Counted from the first letter of the stretch, positions 35,691-45,819 are shown. The stretch is 64,000 bases of DNA from CBDEFX01 sp965237635 (GCA_965237635.1 CBDEFX010000001.1:1488001-1552000), one strand, 5' to 3'. A program made the numbers and translations. The notes: generated from the letters alone by a model not told the origin.

Positions 35691-37408
35691 CCCGAATCCA
35701 CCGAAGGACACCGATGGACGGCGTGAGGAAAGCGGAAGGGGGGTGAGGGAGCTACAGGGGAAATAGTCTGGGTTCCATTTGGGGTAGGGAGGTCGGCGGA
35801 CGGTCTTCATCGCCGCACAGGGGCCCCTATGGCCGTCTGCGGGAGCTGCGATGCGCGGGATGGCGAGAGAATACGCAGCAGGGAACTCTCTCGGACCGGG
35901 CTGGCACGAGTCTGCGGGGATCTTCGGTTGTCCGGTGGGTGGGTCGGTCGCCGACGGTGCCGTCAGGCCGGGAGTGGAATGGCTCGCAGCCGGGCCAAGG
36001 CACGGCTGAACTTCTCAGCCCAAGGCCAGCGATCCGGAAGATGCAGGGTCAACCGGCGTGCCGAGCGGGTGAGCCGTCCGGCCAGGGAGAAGAACCGCCG
36101 CCGGAGGGTCTTGGTGGTGGCTATCCGCTCTCCCAGACCGATCCGCGCCGTCCAGCGGGCCAGGTTGTGGGCCATCGTCTGGACGGCCAGCCAGGCGCCG
36201 TTGGCGGCGAAGCGGCCCGAGGGGAGATGGTTCAGCCCGACGCCGTACTTGAGGTCGCGTATGGCATTCTCGATCTCGGCGTGGCGGCGATGGTCAGCCT
36301 CCAGTTCGAGCAACTCCCCGTCCCGGTCGGTGATGAAGCCATGATAGCTGTATTTGGCGAAGAGGGCCAGTTGGGAACCGGGCGTCGGCTTCACCCGCCG
36401 GACGATGAGCCGTACCGGCGCGGCGTCCGCCTCGGCCTGGAAGGGAGTGCAGGTGGTCTCGGCTACATCGGCGGCACCGTCCATCCAGTAAGGAATCGGC
36501 GTCCAGGCATCTTCGAGTATCGCCTCGATGAGATTGTGCAGGCTTTTGTGCTGGCGGATGGTGATGGAGAAGCGGACATCCATCTTGCGGCAGACGGATA
36601 CCACGCCATGAGTGTAGAACCCGCTGTCGGCCCGTAGCGTGAGTCGTCCGTCGGCCCCGGCGTAGCGCACCCGTCCCACCGTCTCCCGCAGGAAGTGGGC
36701 GGCGCCGCGGGCGGTGTTGGCCCGGCCCTCGCGCAGCCGGGACATCAGCACGTCTCCGGTGCCGGCGGCGATGGCCGGCAGCGGGTGGTAGCCCCGCTTG
36801 CCGGTATAGCCGTGGTGGCGGGCGCCCTCCTTGGCCAGTCCGTAGGTCTCGCAGATGGTGGAGTCCAGGTCAATGGTCAGGGGCCCGTCGCCGGGTCCCG
36901 CCCCGGCCTGCCAAGCCCGGGCCAGCAACTCGCGGCTCACCCGGTCGAGTTGACGGACGTGGCCCCACCGGAAGCTGCGCAGGAAGGTGCCCAGGGTGGA
37001 TGGCGCCTTGACCGTGCCGCCCAGGGTGCAGGCCGTCCCCCCGGTACGCAACACATCGGCGTCGTCAATGCAGTCGCCCCCAGCCAGCGCAGACGCCACC
37101 AGCGTCACCATCTTGTCGCTCGTGTTCGCCCGCCCCGGGGCATCGCCCAGGTCGAGGCGCTGCCGGACGAGTTCGGCAGGCCGAGGTGCCGCGCCAGGGT
37201 GGCCGGAAGGAGCAGCCCGGCATTGGCCACCAAGCGGCGGTCGTCGAAGGTGATTTGGATCCGGTCGGGGTGGTTGCGTGGCAGCATCTACTGGGTGCTC
37301 CTTTTCCGGGGCCGTTTTTTTGCTACAAAACCATTATCCCAGAAGCACAGGAGCACCTTCTTGCCGCCTCAGGACGCTAACCCGACGCCCTCCTTCGGTG
37401 GATTCGGG
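35691..37408 (-). mobile_element. IS1380-family element, copy 2 (1718 bp)
   Basis: The ends CCCGAATCCACCGAAGGA and complement match copy 1. The flanks do not form a perfect duplication: CTAAC on the left versus CTTAA on the right. The two flanking genes are different, convergent and both truncated. This suggests a deletion or recombination beside the element after insertion. Confidence 0.9.
35963..37287 (-). pseudogene. IS1380-family transposase, copy 2, one frameshift
   Basis: It starts at ATG 37287 (MLPRNHPDRIQITFDDR). One C is missing near 37172, where copy 1 has CTGCCCGAAC and this copy CTGCCGAAC, so the frame breaks after HLGLP. The body reopens downstream and keeps LTIDLDSTICETYG, LRADSGFYTHG and EIENAIRDLKYG. 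Adding one C gives a complete 441-residue transposase. Copy 1 is intact at this site but broken elsewhere, so the damage is independent. Confidence 0.88.
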
Positions 37409-38375
37409 CTTAAAGACATCCGGATGCGCCGAAAGCATCTCTCTCAGCCGGGTTCCGTCCACAGTCGTAACACCGTCGATCTCACCAGGCGGGTTCAAGA
37501 ACGGGACAAACAGCCCGGGGTATCGTTCCGAGGCGAGGCGCGCAATCTCCAGGACACTGTCGGGCTGACTCGAGAATACTGAGAAATAGGAGAAAGCGCT
37601 GTCGGTCCCCTCTGACTGCAAGGTACAGGCGATCGCGTCGAGGGTGATGTTCCTTCCAGCGGTGGGGAATTGGTCCACCGAGGAAAAAGACCCATCGTCT
37701 GGCCCATCGAAATCGTCGCGGTAGCTGTAGCCGCTACCAGCGAACCCTTGTAGCTCGCTCTCGCCCTCCTCGAACCCCAACGGTGTGTCAGGAAGCGGCA
37801 GCATGTGCAGATGTGTATCGATTAGCCTCCCGTGATAGTAGTCGGCGGGGTACGTGACGTCGAGTGGCGCAGGGCATTCCTGGGAGGAGAACGACCCCTC
37901 TACTCTGTGTTGCCACGCTCGCTCGAAGTCGGTGAGAGCGGGCCCAGGTGTCGGGATTCGCGTAGCCGAGGGCGTTGCGGTTAGCGGGGGCGTGGCCGAG
38001 GGCGTTGCAGTTAGTGTGAGCGTACCCGTGGGTGTTGCGGTTGGCGCACGCGTAGGCGTGGCGGTTGGCGCGGGTGTTGGATTCGGCGTGGGAACTGCCG
38101 TGGCCGTTGCCGGCGGCATGGGCGTTGGTCTCGGTGTGGGAACTCCCGTGCGCATTGGCGTGGCAGTTGGTGTTGCGCTCGACGTGTGAATAGCTGTAGG
38201 CGTCGGCGTGGCGGTTGGTGCTGGGCGTCGGCGTGGGCGTCGGCGCGGCGGTTGGCGTTGAAGTATCAGCTGTAGGAGTGACGTTAGGCGGAGGCGTAGG
38301 GTTCGGTTCCGGCGGGGCGCAGGTCGTGATCAGTCCGACGCCGACAAGGACTATGGGTAGCCAACGCAGCCTCAT
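37409..38375 (-). pseudogene. amidohydrolase-like lipoprotein, frameshifted and truncated
   Basis: The start MRLRWLPIVLVGVGLITTCAPPE, split by its lipobox TTCAP, is a lipoprotein signal. A Pro/Thr-rich linker follows. Between about 38220 and 38240 the frame changes; the linker keeps its TP rhythm on the other frame, which fixes the lesion there. The domain RLIDTHLHMLPLPD has the HxH metal motif of amidohydrolases, with IALASERYPG- and FVPFLNPP-like segments after it. It ends at AHPDVFK where IS1380 copy 2 begins. Both lesions make it nonfunctional as read; the frameshift could be a reversible repeat-length change. Confidence 0.78.
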
Positions 38376-38408
38376 GAGGGCATTTTAACGGCTGCGGCCG
38401 TGGGCTAG

Positions 38409-41405
38409 CTAGCGTGCGGCTACCGCCGCCTCGCCGCGGGCCAGATGGGCCTTGAGGTACTGTCCTGTATAGGAGTGCTCCATCTGGGCGACTTGCTCGG
38501 GCGTACCCTCGGCGATGACTCGTCCTCCCGAATCTCCGGCGCCAGGGCCAAGGTCGATGATCCAGTCGCCGTTCTTTATCAGGTCCAGGTGGTGCTCAAT
38601 CAGGATCACGCTGTTGCCGGCGTCGACGAGCCGTTGGAGCACGCCCAGCAGATGGGCGCAGTCCTCGAAGGAGAGACCGGTTGTGGGCTCGTCTAGGATG
38701 TATAGGGTACTTCCCGTGGCCCTCTTGGACAGCTCCGTTGACAGCTTCACGCGCTGCGCCTCTCCTCCGCTGAGGTGCGTAGCCGGCTGGCCCAGTCGGA
38801 TGTAGCCGAGCCCTACGTCGTACATCGTTTGCAGCTTGTTGCGCAGCTTGGGGATATTCTCGAAGAATTCCAGGGCCTCGGTCACCGTCATGTCCAGCAC
38901 ATCGGCGATGTTCTTGCCTTTGAAGGTGATCTCCAGCGCCTCCCGGTTGTAGCGCTTGCCCTTGCACACCTCGCAGGGCACCGTGACGTCCGGCAGGAAC
39001 TGCATCTCGATATTGATGTACCCGTCGCCGGAGCAGGCCTCGCAACGTCCACCCTTAACGTTGAACGAGAAGCGCCCCGGCTTGTACCCGCGCATCCTAG
39101 CCTCGGGCACAGCAGCGAATAGCTCGCGAGTCGGGGTGAACATGCCCGTGTACGTGGCGGGGTTGCTGCGGGGCGTGCGCCCGATGGGCGACTGGTCTAT
39201 GTTGACCACCTTGTCGACGTTATCCGTCCCGTCTATCGCGCCGGAGTCGCCCGGCCGGTCTTTGGCCTTGTAGAACTGCTGTGCCAGCTTCTTGTACAGG
39301 ACCTCGTAGATCAGGGTGCTCTTTCCAGACCCCGACACGCCGGTGATGCACACGAGCTTGCCTAGAGGGATCGTGACGTCTATGTTCTTGAGGTTGTTTG
39401 CCCTGGCCCCCCTCACGGCGACCGCGGACCCGTTACCAGGACGCGTGGACTGAGCCCTCGGTATTGAGCGGCGGTATCCGAGGTACTGGCCGGTGAGTGA
39501 CTCTGAAGCCTCGATAATCCCATCAACGGTGCCGGTCGCTACGACCTTGCCCCCATGTTCACCTGCGCCCGGGCCCAGGTCTATGATATGGTCCGCAGCC
39601 CTCATGATGGCCTCGTCGTGCTCGACTATGAGGACAGTGTTGCCGAGGTCCCGGAGTCGCCGCAAGGTCTCGACGAGTCGCGCGTCGTCTATCGCGTGCA
39701 GGCCAACGGACGGCTCGTCAATGACGTAGAGCACGCCCATCAGGCCAGAGCCGATCTGAGTCGCCAGCCGTATTCGCTGGGCCTCTCCCCCGCTAAGAGT
39801 GGATGCTGTGCGCTCCAGAGTCAGGTAGTCGAGACCAATGTTGACGAGAAAGCGCAGGCGTGTCTCGATCTCCTTCAGTATCTGGGACGCTATGACCTTC
39901 TCCCTATCCGAAAGCACACTGTCCACGTCCGGGGAATGTGTGTTGCCGAACGGTGCGTCAGAGCCATCCTGGTCGGGGACAAGGGCCTCCGGCCGGTGCC
40001 AGGTCGCGAGATCTTGGCCGTCGCCGTCGGACCCGTTGGTAGCCGGTTTCTCGCCTGCGATTGCACGAATCCACGCCAGCGCCTGGTCGATGGACTTGCC
40101 TGTGAACTCCATTATGTTGAGCCCACACACGGTAACCGCCAGCGCCTCAGGTTTCAGCCGCCGGCCTCCGCATGACTGACACGGCCTCGACGCCATATAC
40201 CGCTCGATCTCCGAGCGCACGTAGTCGGACTCGGTCTCGCGGTATCGCCGCTCCAGGTTGTTTATTACTCCCTCGAAGGTCGTGTCCCACTCGAAGGTGC
40301 GGCCCCTCTGAGTGTGATGTCTCATCCTGATCGACTTACTTTTGTTGCCATAGAGGATGAGGTCCAGGTGCTTGTCGCTAAGCTTCTTGACCGGGACCTT
40401 GGTCGAGATACGGTGTGCTCTGGCTAGCGAGTCCAACAGACTTGAGAACCACGGGCTGGATGAGCCGGCGCGCACCCAAGGCTGGATAGCTCCCTGTGCC
40501 AGGGTAAGGTCTTTGTTGGGAAGCACCAGGTCGGGGTCTACTTCCAGCCGGTAGCCGAGACCTGTGCACGTGGGACACGCGCCGTGTGGGTTGTTGAAGC
40601 TGAAGGTGCGTGGCTCGAGCTCTCCGAGGCTTATGTTGCAGTGGACACATGCGAACTGCTCGGAGAAAAGCATATCTTCGCCGTCTGCTATCGACACCAA
40701 CACCACCCCGCCGGCCATCTTCAGGGCAGTCTCCACCGAGTCGGCGACCCTGCCCGGCTCCGCGCTGTCGCCTATAACGAGGCGGTCGACGATCACGTCG
40801 ATCGTATGCCACTTCTTCTTGTCGAGGTCAAACTCTTCCGAGAGGTCATGCGTTTCGCCGTTCACTCGCACCCGGACAAACCCGGACTTGCGAGCGTCCT
40901 CGAACACCTCCTTATGCTCACCCTTCCGGCGCTTCACCATAGGCGCCATGATCTGGATCCGGCTTTCTTTGGGCATCGACAGGACAGAGTCCACTATCTG
41001 CTGCACCGTCTGTTTCTCGACCGGGCGGCCACAGTTGTAACAGTGTGGATGTCCGACCCTGGCGAAGAGAAGACGAAGGTAGTCGTAGACTTCGGTGACG
41101 GTGCCGACAGAGGAGCGAGGGTTGTACGACACGCCCTTCTGGTCTATGGAGATGGCTGGGGACAAGCCCTCGATGTAGTCGACGTCCGGCTTGTCCATGC
41201 GCCCCAGGAACTGCCGTGCGTAGGCGGACAGCGATTCGACGTAGCGCCTCTGCCCCTCGGCATACACCGTGTCGAAGGCCAAGGAGCTTTTGCCCGAGCC
41301 CGAAACGCCGGTGACGACGGTCAGCTTGTTACGCGGGATCGTGACGTCTACGTTCTTGAGGTTGTGCTCGCGGGCGCCTCGGACGACGATGTTTTCTAGC
41401 GGCAT
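38409..41405 (-). CDS. uvrA: excinuclease ABC subunit A
   Basis: A 998-residue UvrA from ATG 41405. It has two ABC modules: Walker A GVSGSGKSSLAFDT near residue 31 and GVSGSGKSTLIYE in the second half; signatures TLSGGEAQRIRLA and HLSGGEAQRVKLS; Walker B VIDEPSVGLH and ILDEPTTGLS. Zinc-binding CVHC/CPTC and CEAC/CEVC pairs are present. It finds damaged DNA and loads UvrB in nucleotide-excision repair. Upstream in-frame codons exist, but ATG 41405 matches the conserved MPLENIVVRGAREHNL start. Confidence 0.97.
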   Translation of the reverse strand: MPLENIVVRGAREHNLKNVDVTIPRNKLTVVTGVSGSGKSSLAFDTVYAEGQRRYVESLSAYARQFLGRMDKPDVDYIEGLSPAISIDQKGVSYNPRSSVGTVTEVYDYLRLLFARVGHPHCYNCGRPVEKQTVQQIVDSVLSMPKESRIQIMAPMVKRRKGEHKEVFEDARKSGFVRVRVNGETHDLSEEFDLDKKKWHTIDVIVDRLVIGDSAEPGRVADSVETALKMAGGVVLVSIADGEDMLFSEQFACVHCNISLGELEPRTFSFNNPHGACPTCTGLGYRLEVDPDLVLPNKDLTLAQGAIQPWVRAGSSSPWFSSLLDSLARAHRISTKVPVKKLSDKHLDLILYGNKSKSIRMRHHTQRGRTFEWDTTFEGVINNLERRYRETESDYVRSEIERYMASRPCQSCGGRRLKPEALAVTVCGLNIMEFTGKSIDQALAWIRAIAGEKPATNGSDGDGQDLATWHRPEALVPDQDGSDAPFGNTHSPDVDSVLSDREKVIASQILKEIETRLRFLVNIGLDYLTLERTASTLSGGEAQRIRLATQIGSGLMGVLYVIDEPSVGLHAIDDARLVETLRRLRDLGNTVLIVEHDEAIMRAADHIIDLGPGAGEHGGKVVATGTVDGIIEASESLTGQYLGYRRSIPRAQSTRPGNGSAVAVRGARANNLKNIDVTIPLGKLVCITGVSGSGKSTLIYEVLYKKLAQQFYKAKDRPGDSGAIDGTDNVDKVVNIDQSPIGRTPRSNPATYTGMFTPTRELFAAVPEARMRGYKPGRFSFNVKGGRCEACSGDGYINIEMQFLPDVTVPCEVCKGKRYNREALEITFKGKNIADVLDMTVTEALEFFENIPKLRNKLQTMYDVGLGYIRLGQPATHLSGGEAQRVKLSTELSKRATGSTLYILDEPTTGLSFEDCAHLLGVLQRLVDAGNSVILIEHHLDLIKNGDWIIDLGPGAGDSGGRVIAEGTPEQVAQMEHSYTGQYLKAHLARGEAAVAAR

Positions 41406-41538
41406 TTTTGTGCGTACTCCAAGGGGTCGAGGGGTGAAAGGGCCAACCTTAATTGTACCACCGGGGGCGAGATCATGGCAGGGTGCCATGTCTGTTTTGT
41501 GAGGCCCCAATAGGAGATCCTGGAAGAGGCCACTGAGG

Positions 41539-41567
41539 TTGTAGCTACGGTAGTCCTGTGCTATACT
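41539..41567 (+). promoter_or_regulatory. promoter of bS21 gene
   Basis: TTGTAG (41539-41544), a 17-base spacer and TATACT (41562-41567) lie 38 bases before the TTG start of rpsU. Confidence 0.65.
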
Positions 41568-41604
41568 GGCACCGTCGAGATTAGGCTCAGGGTAAGGAAC
41601 TCAC

Positions 41605-41793
41605 TTGTCCTACGTGACGCTTCGAGACGGTGAAGACGGCGAGGGACTACTCAGGCGGTTCCAGACTTCGATGCAGCGCTCAGGGATAATGCGCGAACTG
41701 AGGAGCCGCAGGTTCTTTCGCTCCAAGGGTGAGCAGACCCGTCTTGACCGTGCACGGAGTCTGCGCCGTATCCGCCGCCGCAAGAACCGGTAG
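41605..41793 (+). CDS. rpsU: 30S ribosomal protein bS21
   Basis: A 62-residue basic protein: VTLRDGEDGEGLLRRFQ, SGIMRELRSRRFF and the Arg-rich tail RRIRRRKNR are typical of bS21. The start is TTG, with GTAAGGAA six to ten bases upstream; no ATG is available. bS21 sits near the anti-Shine-Dalgarno helix of the 30S subunit. A promoter lies just upstream, and an imperfect CGCCC/GGGCG hairpin at 41801-41813 may end the transcript. Confidence 0.93.
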   Translation: MSYVTLRDGEDGEGLLRRFQTSMQRSGIMRELRSRRFFRSKGEQTRLDRARSLRRIRRRKNR

Positions 41794-42106
41794 CAACCGT
41801 CGCCCTCCGGGCGGTCTGTCTGCGACCCCAGACTGCCGACTCGCCTGGCTGATAGCTTTCTAATCCGCCCCAGATCTACGCTCTAGGCCGTCTATCCTCA
41901 CGCTGATCGTCTTTCGTACCTTGCCGTCCTGCGGACCACGGCGCCTCGTCACAGTCATGACAGCGCCTTATTGTGCCACGTATTCGGTGCGGCCGAGCCG
42001 GCACTTCAACCATTCGCCGACGCTCTGTTAACATGTCGGAACGGGTCATCAGATCTGCTGGGGCATAATCCCAGTTGGGCGCATGGTTGTGGGGGAGGAC
42101 TCTGAA
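41794..42106. other. intergenic region, short hairpin only
   Basis: Besides the 5-bp CGCCC/GGGCG hairpin at 41801-41813 no gene, repeat or clear promoter is recognisable. The protease gene's ribosome-binding site GGGGGAGGA is at its right end. Confidence 0.6.
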
Positions 42107-42496
42107 TTGTCCTGGCGCTCTCGTTTCCTGATAGCCACGTACGTCCTATTATTACTCACCGTCGGCGCCTGCGGTGAGGGCGAGCCAGCCGAAGAACCCC
42201 TTCCGACGACGATCGCCCTGACCGTCCAGCCGACTCATACTGCGGTTCCGCAGGCTGCGTCGGCCGTTCTTCCTACCGTTACACCGGTACCGCTGTCGAC
42301 GCCGACCAGGGTCGCCGTCGAGGTCAGCGCGCAGCCATAACCTCTCACCGTTACGCTAACTCCAACAGCGCCCCCAGCGCCGGCCGCTGTCCCATCTCCG
42401 ACTGTAGAGCCCGTGCTCGTAGCTGCCTCACCCGAACCGACTGCAACAACCCAACCCGAGCCGGCGACGGTCACGCCGCTACCGACCGTAACTACG

Positions 42497-42676
42497 GCGC
42501 CGATGGCAGCGACTGCCACACCGGAGTCGACTCCAACCGCGCTACCCGTCTTGGCGACCGCCACGCCAGAGCCGACCCCAACCGCGGTACCGGTGGCAGC
42601 GACTGCGACCCCGGAGCCGACTCCAACTGCACAGCCTGTCCTGGCTACCGCCACGCCCGAGCCCACCCCACCCCTT
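42497..42676 (+). repeat. 45-bp tandem repeat in protease linker, four copies
   Basis: Each 45-bp unit encodes a variant of PVLATATPEPTPTA. The copies begin at 42497, 42542, 42587 and 42632 and have diverged in sequence. They form the spacer between the lipid anchor and the protease domain. Confidence 0.85.
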
Positions 42677-42943
42677 GCGACCCCGACTGTCACCGCCGAA
42701 CCAACTTCGACTCCCGTGCTTGACGCGGCAGTGGCCACGAACGGGGCTTCTGTCGTCGGCGAACCGGTCTTGCTGAGCGAAACTCTCACGACCGTGGAGG
42801 TCGTCAAGCTTCTCAAGCCCTCCGTCGTGCACGTTGCCACTGAAAGGCTGGCGATGGGGATGTTCACGCAGCCGACTCCGCTCCAGGGCGTCGGAACCGG
42901 GGTAGTGCTGGACTTAGAGGGTCACATCCTAACGAACAATCAT

Positions 42944-43104
42944 GATTCTCTCGTAAAAAGTCTGTTCAGGTCGAATTAGAACAACCGTGCCCACGCCTGG
43001 GTACAATATACAGTCTCTGTTCCGTATACTACCCCAACATACGGTAGCGCTCAGATGTGCTAACTCGCTAGAACTTCCTCAAACCGGGTTTTTACGAGGG
43101 AATC
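42944..43104. mobile_element. 161-bp MITE, copy 2, in HtrA-like gene
   Basis: It has the same length and termini (GATTCTCTCGTAAAAA / GATTCCCTCGTAAAAA complement) as copy 1, with a few internal differences. A perfect 6-bp duplication, AATCAT, lies at 42938-42943 and 43105-43110. That duplicated target encodes Asn-His of the protease TNNHVV motif. Confidence 0.93.
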
Positions 43105-43932
43105 AATCATGTCGTCGAGGAAGCGCAGAATATCATAGTGACCTTGAACACCGGCGAGAGCTTCTCGGCTGAGCTGGTCGGGGGCGATCCCAAGACAGAC
43201 ACGGCGGTAATCAAGATCGAGGCGGAGGGACTTCAGCCTGCAGCCCTAGGCGACTCGTCGGCACTCGAAGTGGGTGAAGACGTGATCGCCATCGGCCATG
43301 CGTTAGGGCTACCCGGCGGCCCAACGGTCAGCAAGAGCGTGGTCAGCGCGCTGGGACGCTCCATAGAAAGCAACCGCGAGTTCCGGATCGTCATTGTGGA
43401 CCTGATCCAGACTGACGCCTCGATAAACCCAGGCAACAGCGGCGGGCCGCTAGTGAACGCCAGCGCCAAGGTGATCGGGATCAACACCGCCATCATTCCG
43501 CAAAGCCAGGGTATTGGCTTCGCGATCAACATCAACGACGCCGCGGGGGTCGCGGCCCAGTTAATCGAGAACGGGGTCGTGCTCAGGGGCTTTCTGGGGA
43601 TCTCCCCCGACAACGTCACTCCTCCGATAGCGACCCAGTTGGAGCTGCCGGTCACAGAGGGCGTCTGGATTGAGTCCGTGGGCGAGGGTGGCGCGGCGGA
43701 GGCGGCGGGTCTTCTGCCGGGCGACATCATCGTGCAGCTCGGGGATACCCCAATCGCCAACACAGGCGAGCTAGCCAAGTTCCTGATAGACCACCCCCCT
43801 GGAGAGACAGTATCTGTTGTCTACTTCAGAGGTGCAGACAGAACGACCGGGGAAGTCACTCTGGGCGAGCGTCCGCCGACACCGTAGCCGTGAGGTCGGA
43901 GATTTGCGAACAGTTTCACAACGGCTGCGGTC

Positions 43933-44799
43933 TCACTCCGAGCGATCAGTCGGATTGCGCCATGGGGCCCCCTCAGTCTTGCGCATGAACTCGCTGTGCA
44001 GGGTTGCGTTGGATGCGACTAGCCCGTCGCTGTAGAGCCCGGCACGCACCCCACTGCGGTCGGTTATCACGCCACCAGCCTCTTCCACGAGCAGCATGCC
44101 CGCGACCTGGTCCCAGGGCTCAAGGCGATGGTGGAAGTATAGATCGGTACGGCCCGCGGCGGCGTAGGCAATCCCGAGGGCCGATGAACCCATTATGCGA
44201 GCCGTCTGCATCCCAGGCCATATCGAGCGGACCACATCCAGGCCGTTGATCGCGCCCTCGTTGTTGTAGCTGAGGTCCATCCCGACGATGCAGTCCGCGA
44301 TGGCGGACTTGTCCGACACCTTTATAGGCTCTCTGTTCAGAAAGGCCCCCTTGTCTTTCTCGGCTTCGAATATCTCGTCCCTCGCCGGGTCGTAGTTGAC
44401 GCCGACCAGGGTCTCGCCGTCCAGCGCCAGGCCTATCACTACAGAGTAGAAGGGAATGCCCGAGGCGTAGTTCCGCGTACCGTCGAGAGGGTCTACTATC
44501 CAAACGTATCCCGAGTCGGCTCTGGCCCCTGCGCTCTCCTCGCCCAGGGTGTCCATGTCCGGGAACTCCTTCCGCAAGATTCCCAGGACCTCCTTCTCCA
44601 CCGCGGTGTCAACATCGGTGACGATGTTCCCGCGGCCCTTGAAGGAAACGTCTTTCACCTTGTCGAACCTTTCGACCAGTATCTCACCGGCTCTTAGTGC
44701 GGCCTCGCGTGCTACCTGTGACGCCGTCTTTCCACTCTTGCTTCTGGGAATGTCCTTCAGATCGAACCTCTCTTGCCGGCCGACCGGAGCTGCTCTCAA
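43933..44799 (-). CDS. inositol monophosphatase family protein
   Basis: A 288-residue IMPase/SuhB-like enzyme. TLGEESAG (metal-binding Glu), WIVDPLDGTRNYASG (the DPLDGT signature) and LEPWDQVAGMLLVEEAGG (the WD motif) are all present, so three metal-binding sites should form. It removes phosphate from inositol-1-phosphate or related sugar phosphates. About 25 residues precede the domain. It is convergent with the broken protease gene. Confidence 0.93.
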   Translation of the reverse strand: MRAAPVGRQERFDLKDIPRSKSGKTASQVAREAALRAGEILVERFDKVKDVSFKGRGNIVTDVDTAVEKEVLGILRKEFPDMDTLGEESAGARADSGYVWIVDPLDGTRNYASGIPFYSVVIGLALDGETLVGVNYDPARDEIFEAEKDKGAFLNREPIKVSDKSAIADCIVGMDLSYNNEGAINGLDVVRSIWPGMQTARIMGSSALGIAYAAAGRTDLYFHHRLEPWDQVAGMLLVEEAGGVITDRSGVRAGLYSDGLVASNATLHSEFMRKTEGAPWRNPTDRSE

Positions 44800-45148
44800 G
44801 GCCTGCCTATAGTGTAATTGGATTAGGGCAAAGCAGGAAGCTACGTTCGCGAATACGAGTTTAGCAGCGGCTCATGGAAGGGTCAATTCGGCTCCCCGAC
44901 GAGCGCCACCCTCAACTCTGAGGGTCGCGAATGAGGAATCCATGTTAATATACACGGAAGGTAAATAGAGCGAGGCTCCAACTAGGCCCCCAGGCCTGTG
45001 GCATCAGCAAGCCTTGCGAGCCTGAACTGCCTGAACCGCTGCTACAGGTCATTGAAGACCGTCCTATCTGGCAATACACTAGGGTTATTACCTATATACC
45101 AGCACACCCTTTTGACGGTACCATCGAGCAGGGGGCACAGAGTCAGCA
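44800..45148. promoter_or_regulatory. divergent intergenic region with a promoter for the LuxR-type gene
   Basis: The only clear signal is TTGAAG (45052-45057), a 17-base spacer and TACACT (45075-45080), about 70 bases upstream of the ATG at 45149. The region separates IMPase (minus) from the regulator (plus). No gene is seen in it. Confidence 0.55.
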
Positions 45149-45727
45149 ATGACTGGGAACCAGAGAACCTCGCGTAGCTCGACTTCAAAGAAGCTTGCGA
45201 TATTCGGTGTGCTTATCACCGGGACTGCCGGAATAAGCATGGCCGTCTATTCGATAATCGGCGGGGAGGAAACGGGCGCGGGCGCGTTGCTGGCGGCATC
45301 GGCACTCGCCTTCGGATTGCTCGCCGCCAATGTGGACCGCGTTCCTCGCGGCTCGGCATCGAAAGATTCTTCTGGTGAGGCGGAGATGGCGGACAGCCCC
45401 AGCCTGGAGGTCCCAACCGGAGTCCAGTCTGTCGCCGCATTCGCTGGGGGAACACAACAGGACGGAGGACGAGTTAACGGCGGCCAAGCAACACGCTCTC
45501 GACCGGCGGCTGTGGCAGTGATCGACGCCGAGCCCCTGACAGATCGCGAGATACAGGTGTTGTCCCTGGTCGCAGAGGGGAATTCAAACAAGCTAATCAG
45601 TGCGACCCTGGGAATTTCCGAACGAACGGTCAAGAACGACCTGGCGACCACGATGACCAAGCTCCGGGCATCCGACCGGACCCATGCCGTGGTTACGGCT
45701 GTCCGGCTGGGATGGCTTGGCCTATAG
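45149..45727 (+). CDS. membrane-anchored LuxR-type HTH regulator
   Basis: A 192-residue protein with an unusual order. Two N-terminal transmembrane helices (KLAIFGVLITGTAGISMAVY and GALLAASALAFGLLAA) are followed by a low-complexity linker of about 75 residues. It ends in a C-terminal LuxR/GerE domain: PLTDREIQVLSLVAEGNSNK, ISATLGISERTVKNDLATTM and RTHAVVTAVRLGW. There is no receiver or PAS domain. The DNA-binding part should be cytoplasmic, so it may regulate from the membrane or after release. GGGGG precedes the ATG. Targets are unknown. Confidence 0.88.
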   Translation: MTGNQRTSRSSTSKKLAIFGVLITGTAGISMAVYSIIGGEETGAGALLAASALAFGLLAANVDRVPRGSASKDSSGEAEMADSPSLEVPTGVQSVAAFAGGTQQDGGRVNGGQATRSRPAAVAVIDAEPLTDREIQVLSLVAEGNSNKLISATLGISERTVKNDLATTMTKLRASDRTHAVVTAVRLGWLGL

Positions 45728-45819
45728 CCCAGGTTTACCGCTCCAGCGTAGTTCTCCCACCGCCGCGCAACACATCGGGACCGCCAGCAAATATCCGGCC
45801 CGCACCGCCTTGTCAGCGG

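Larger units (their letters stand above)
42107..43887 (+). pseudogene. HtrA/DegP-like PDZ serine protease lipoprotein, broken by stop and MITE
   Basis: The start is probably TTG 42107, with GGGGGAGGA eight bases upstream; ATG 42083 is in frame. The signal peptide ends in lipobox TVGAC. A Pro/Thr-rich linker with 15-residue repeats follows, interrupted by TAA at 42338-42340. The protease domain has GTGVVLDLEGHILTNNH, where the MITE falls exactly at the catalytic His codon. After removal the protein continues VVEEAQNI, KTDTAVIKI (Asp) and SINPGNSGGPL (Ser). A C-terminal PDZ domain (VESVGEGGAAEAAGLLPG-like) ends the gene. The triad is complete in the repaired version. It was an envelope quality-control protease; now it cannot be made. 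Confidence 0.9.

Noticed and set aside
36695..37582. Long plus-strand open frame over IS1380 copy 2 (and its equal at 9452-10171)
   Set aside because: It is antisense to the transposase and appears only because of high third-position GC.
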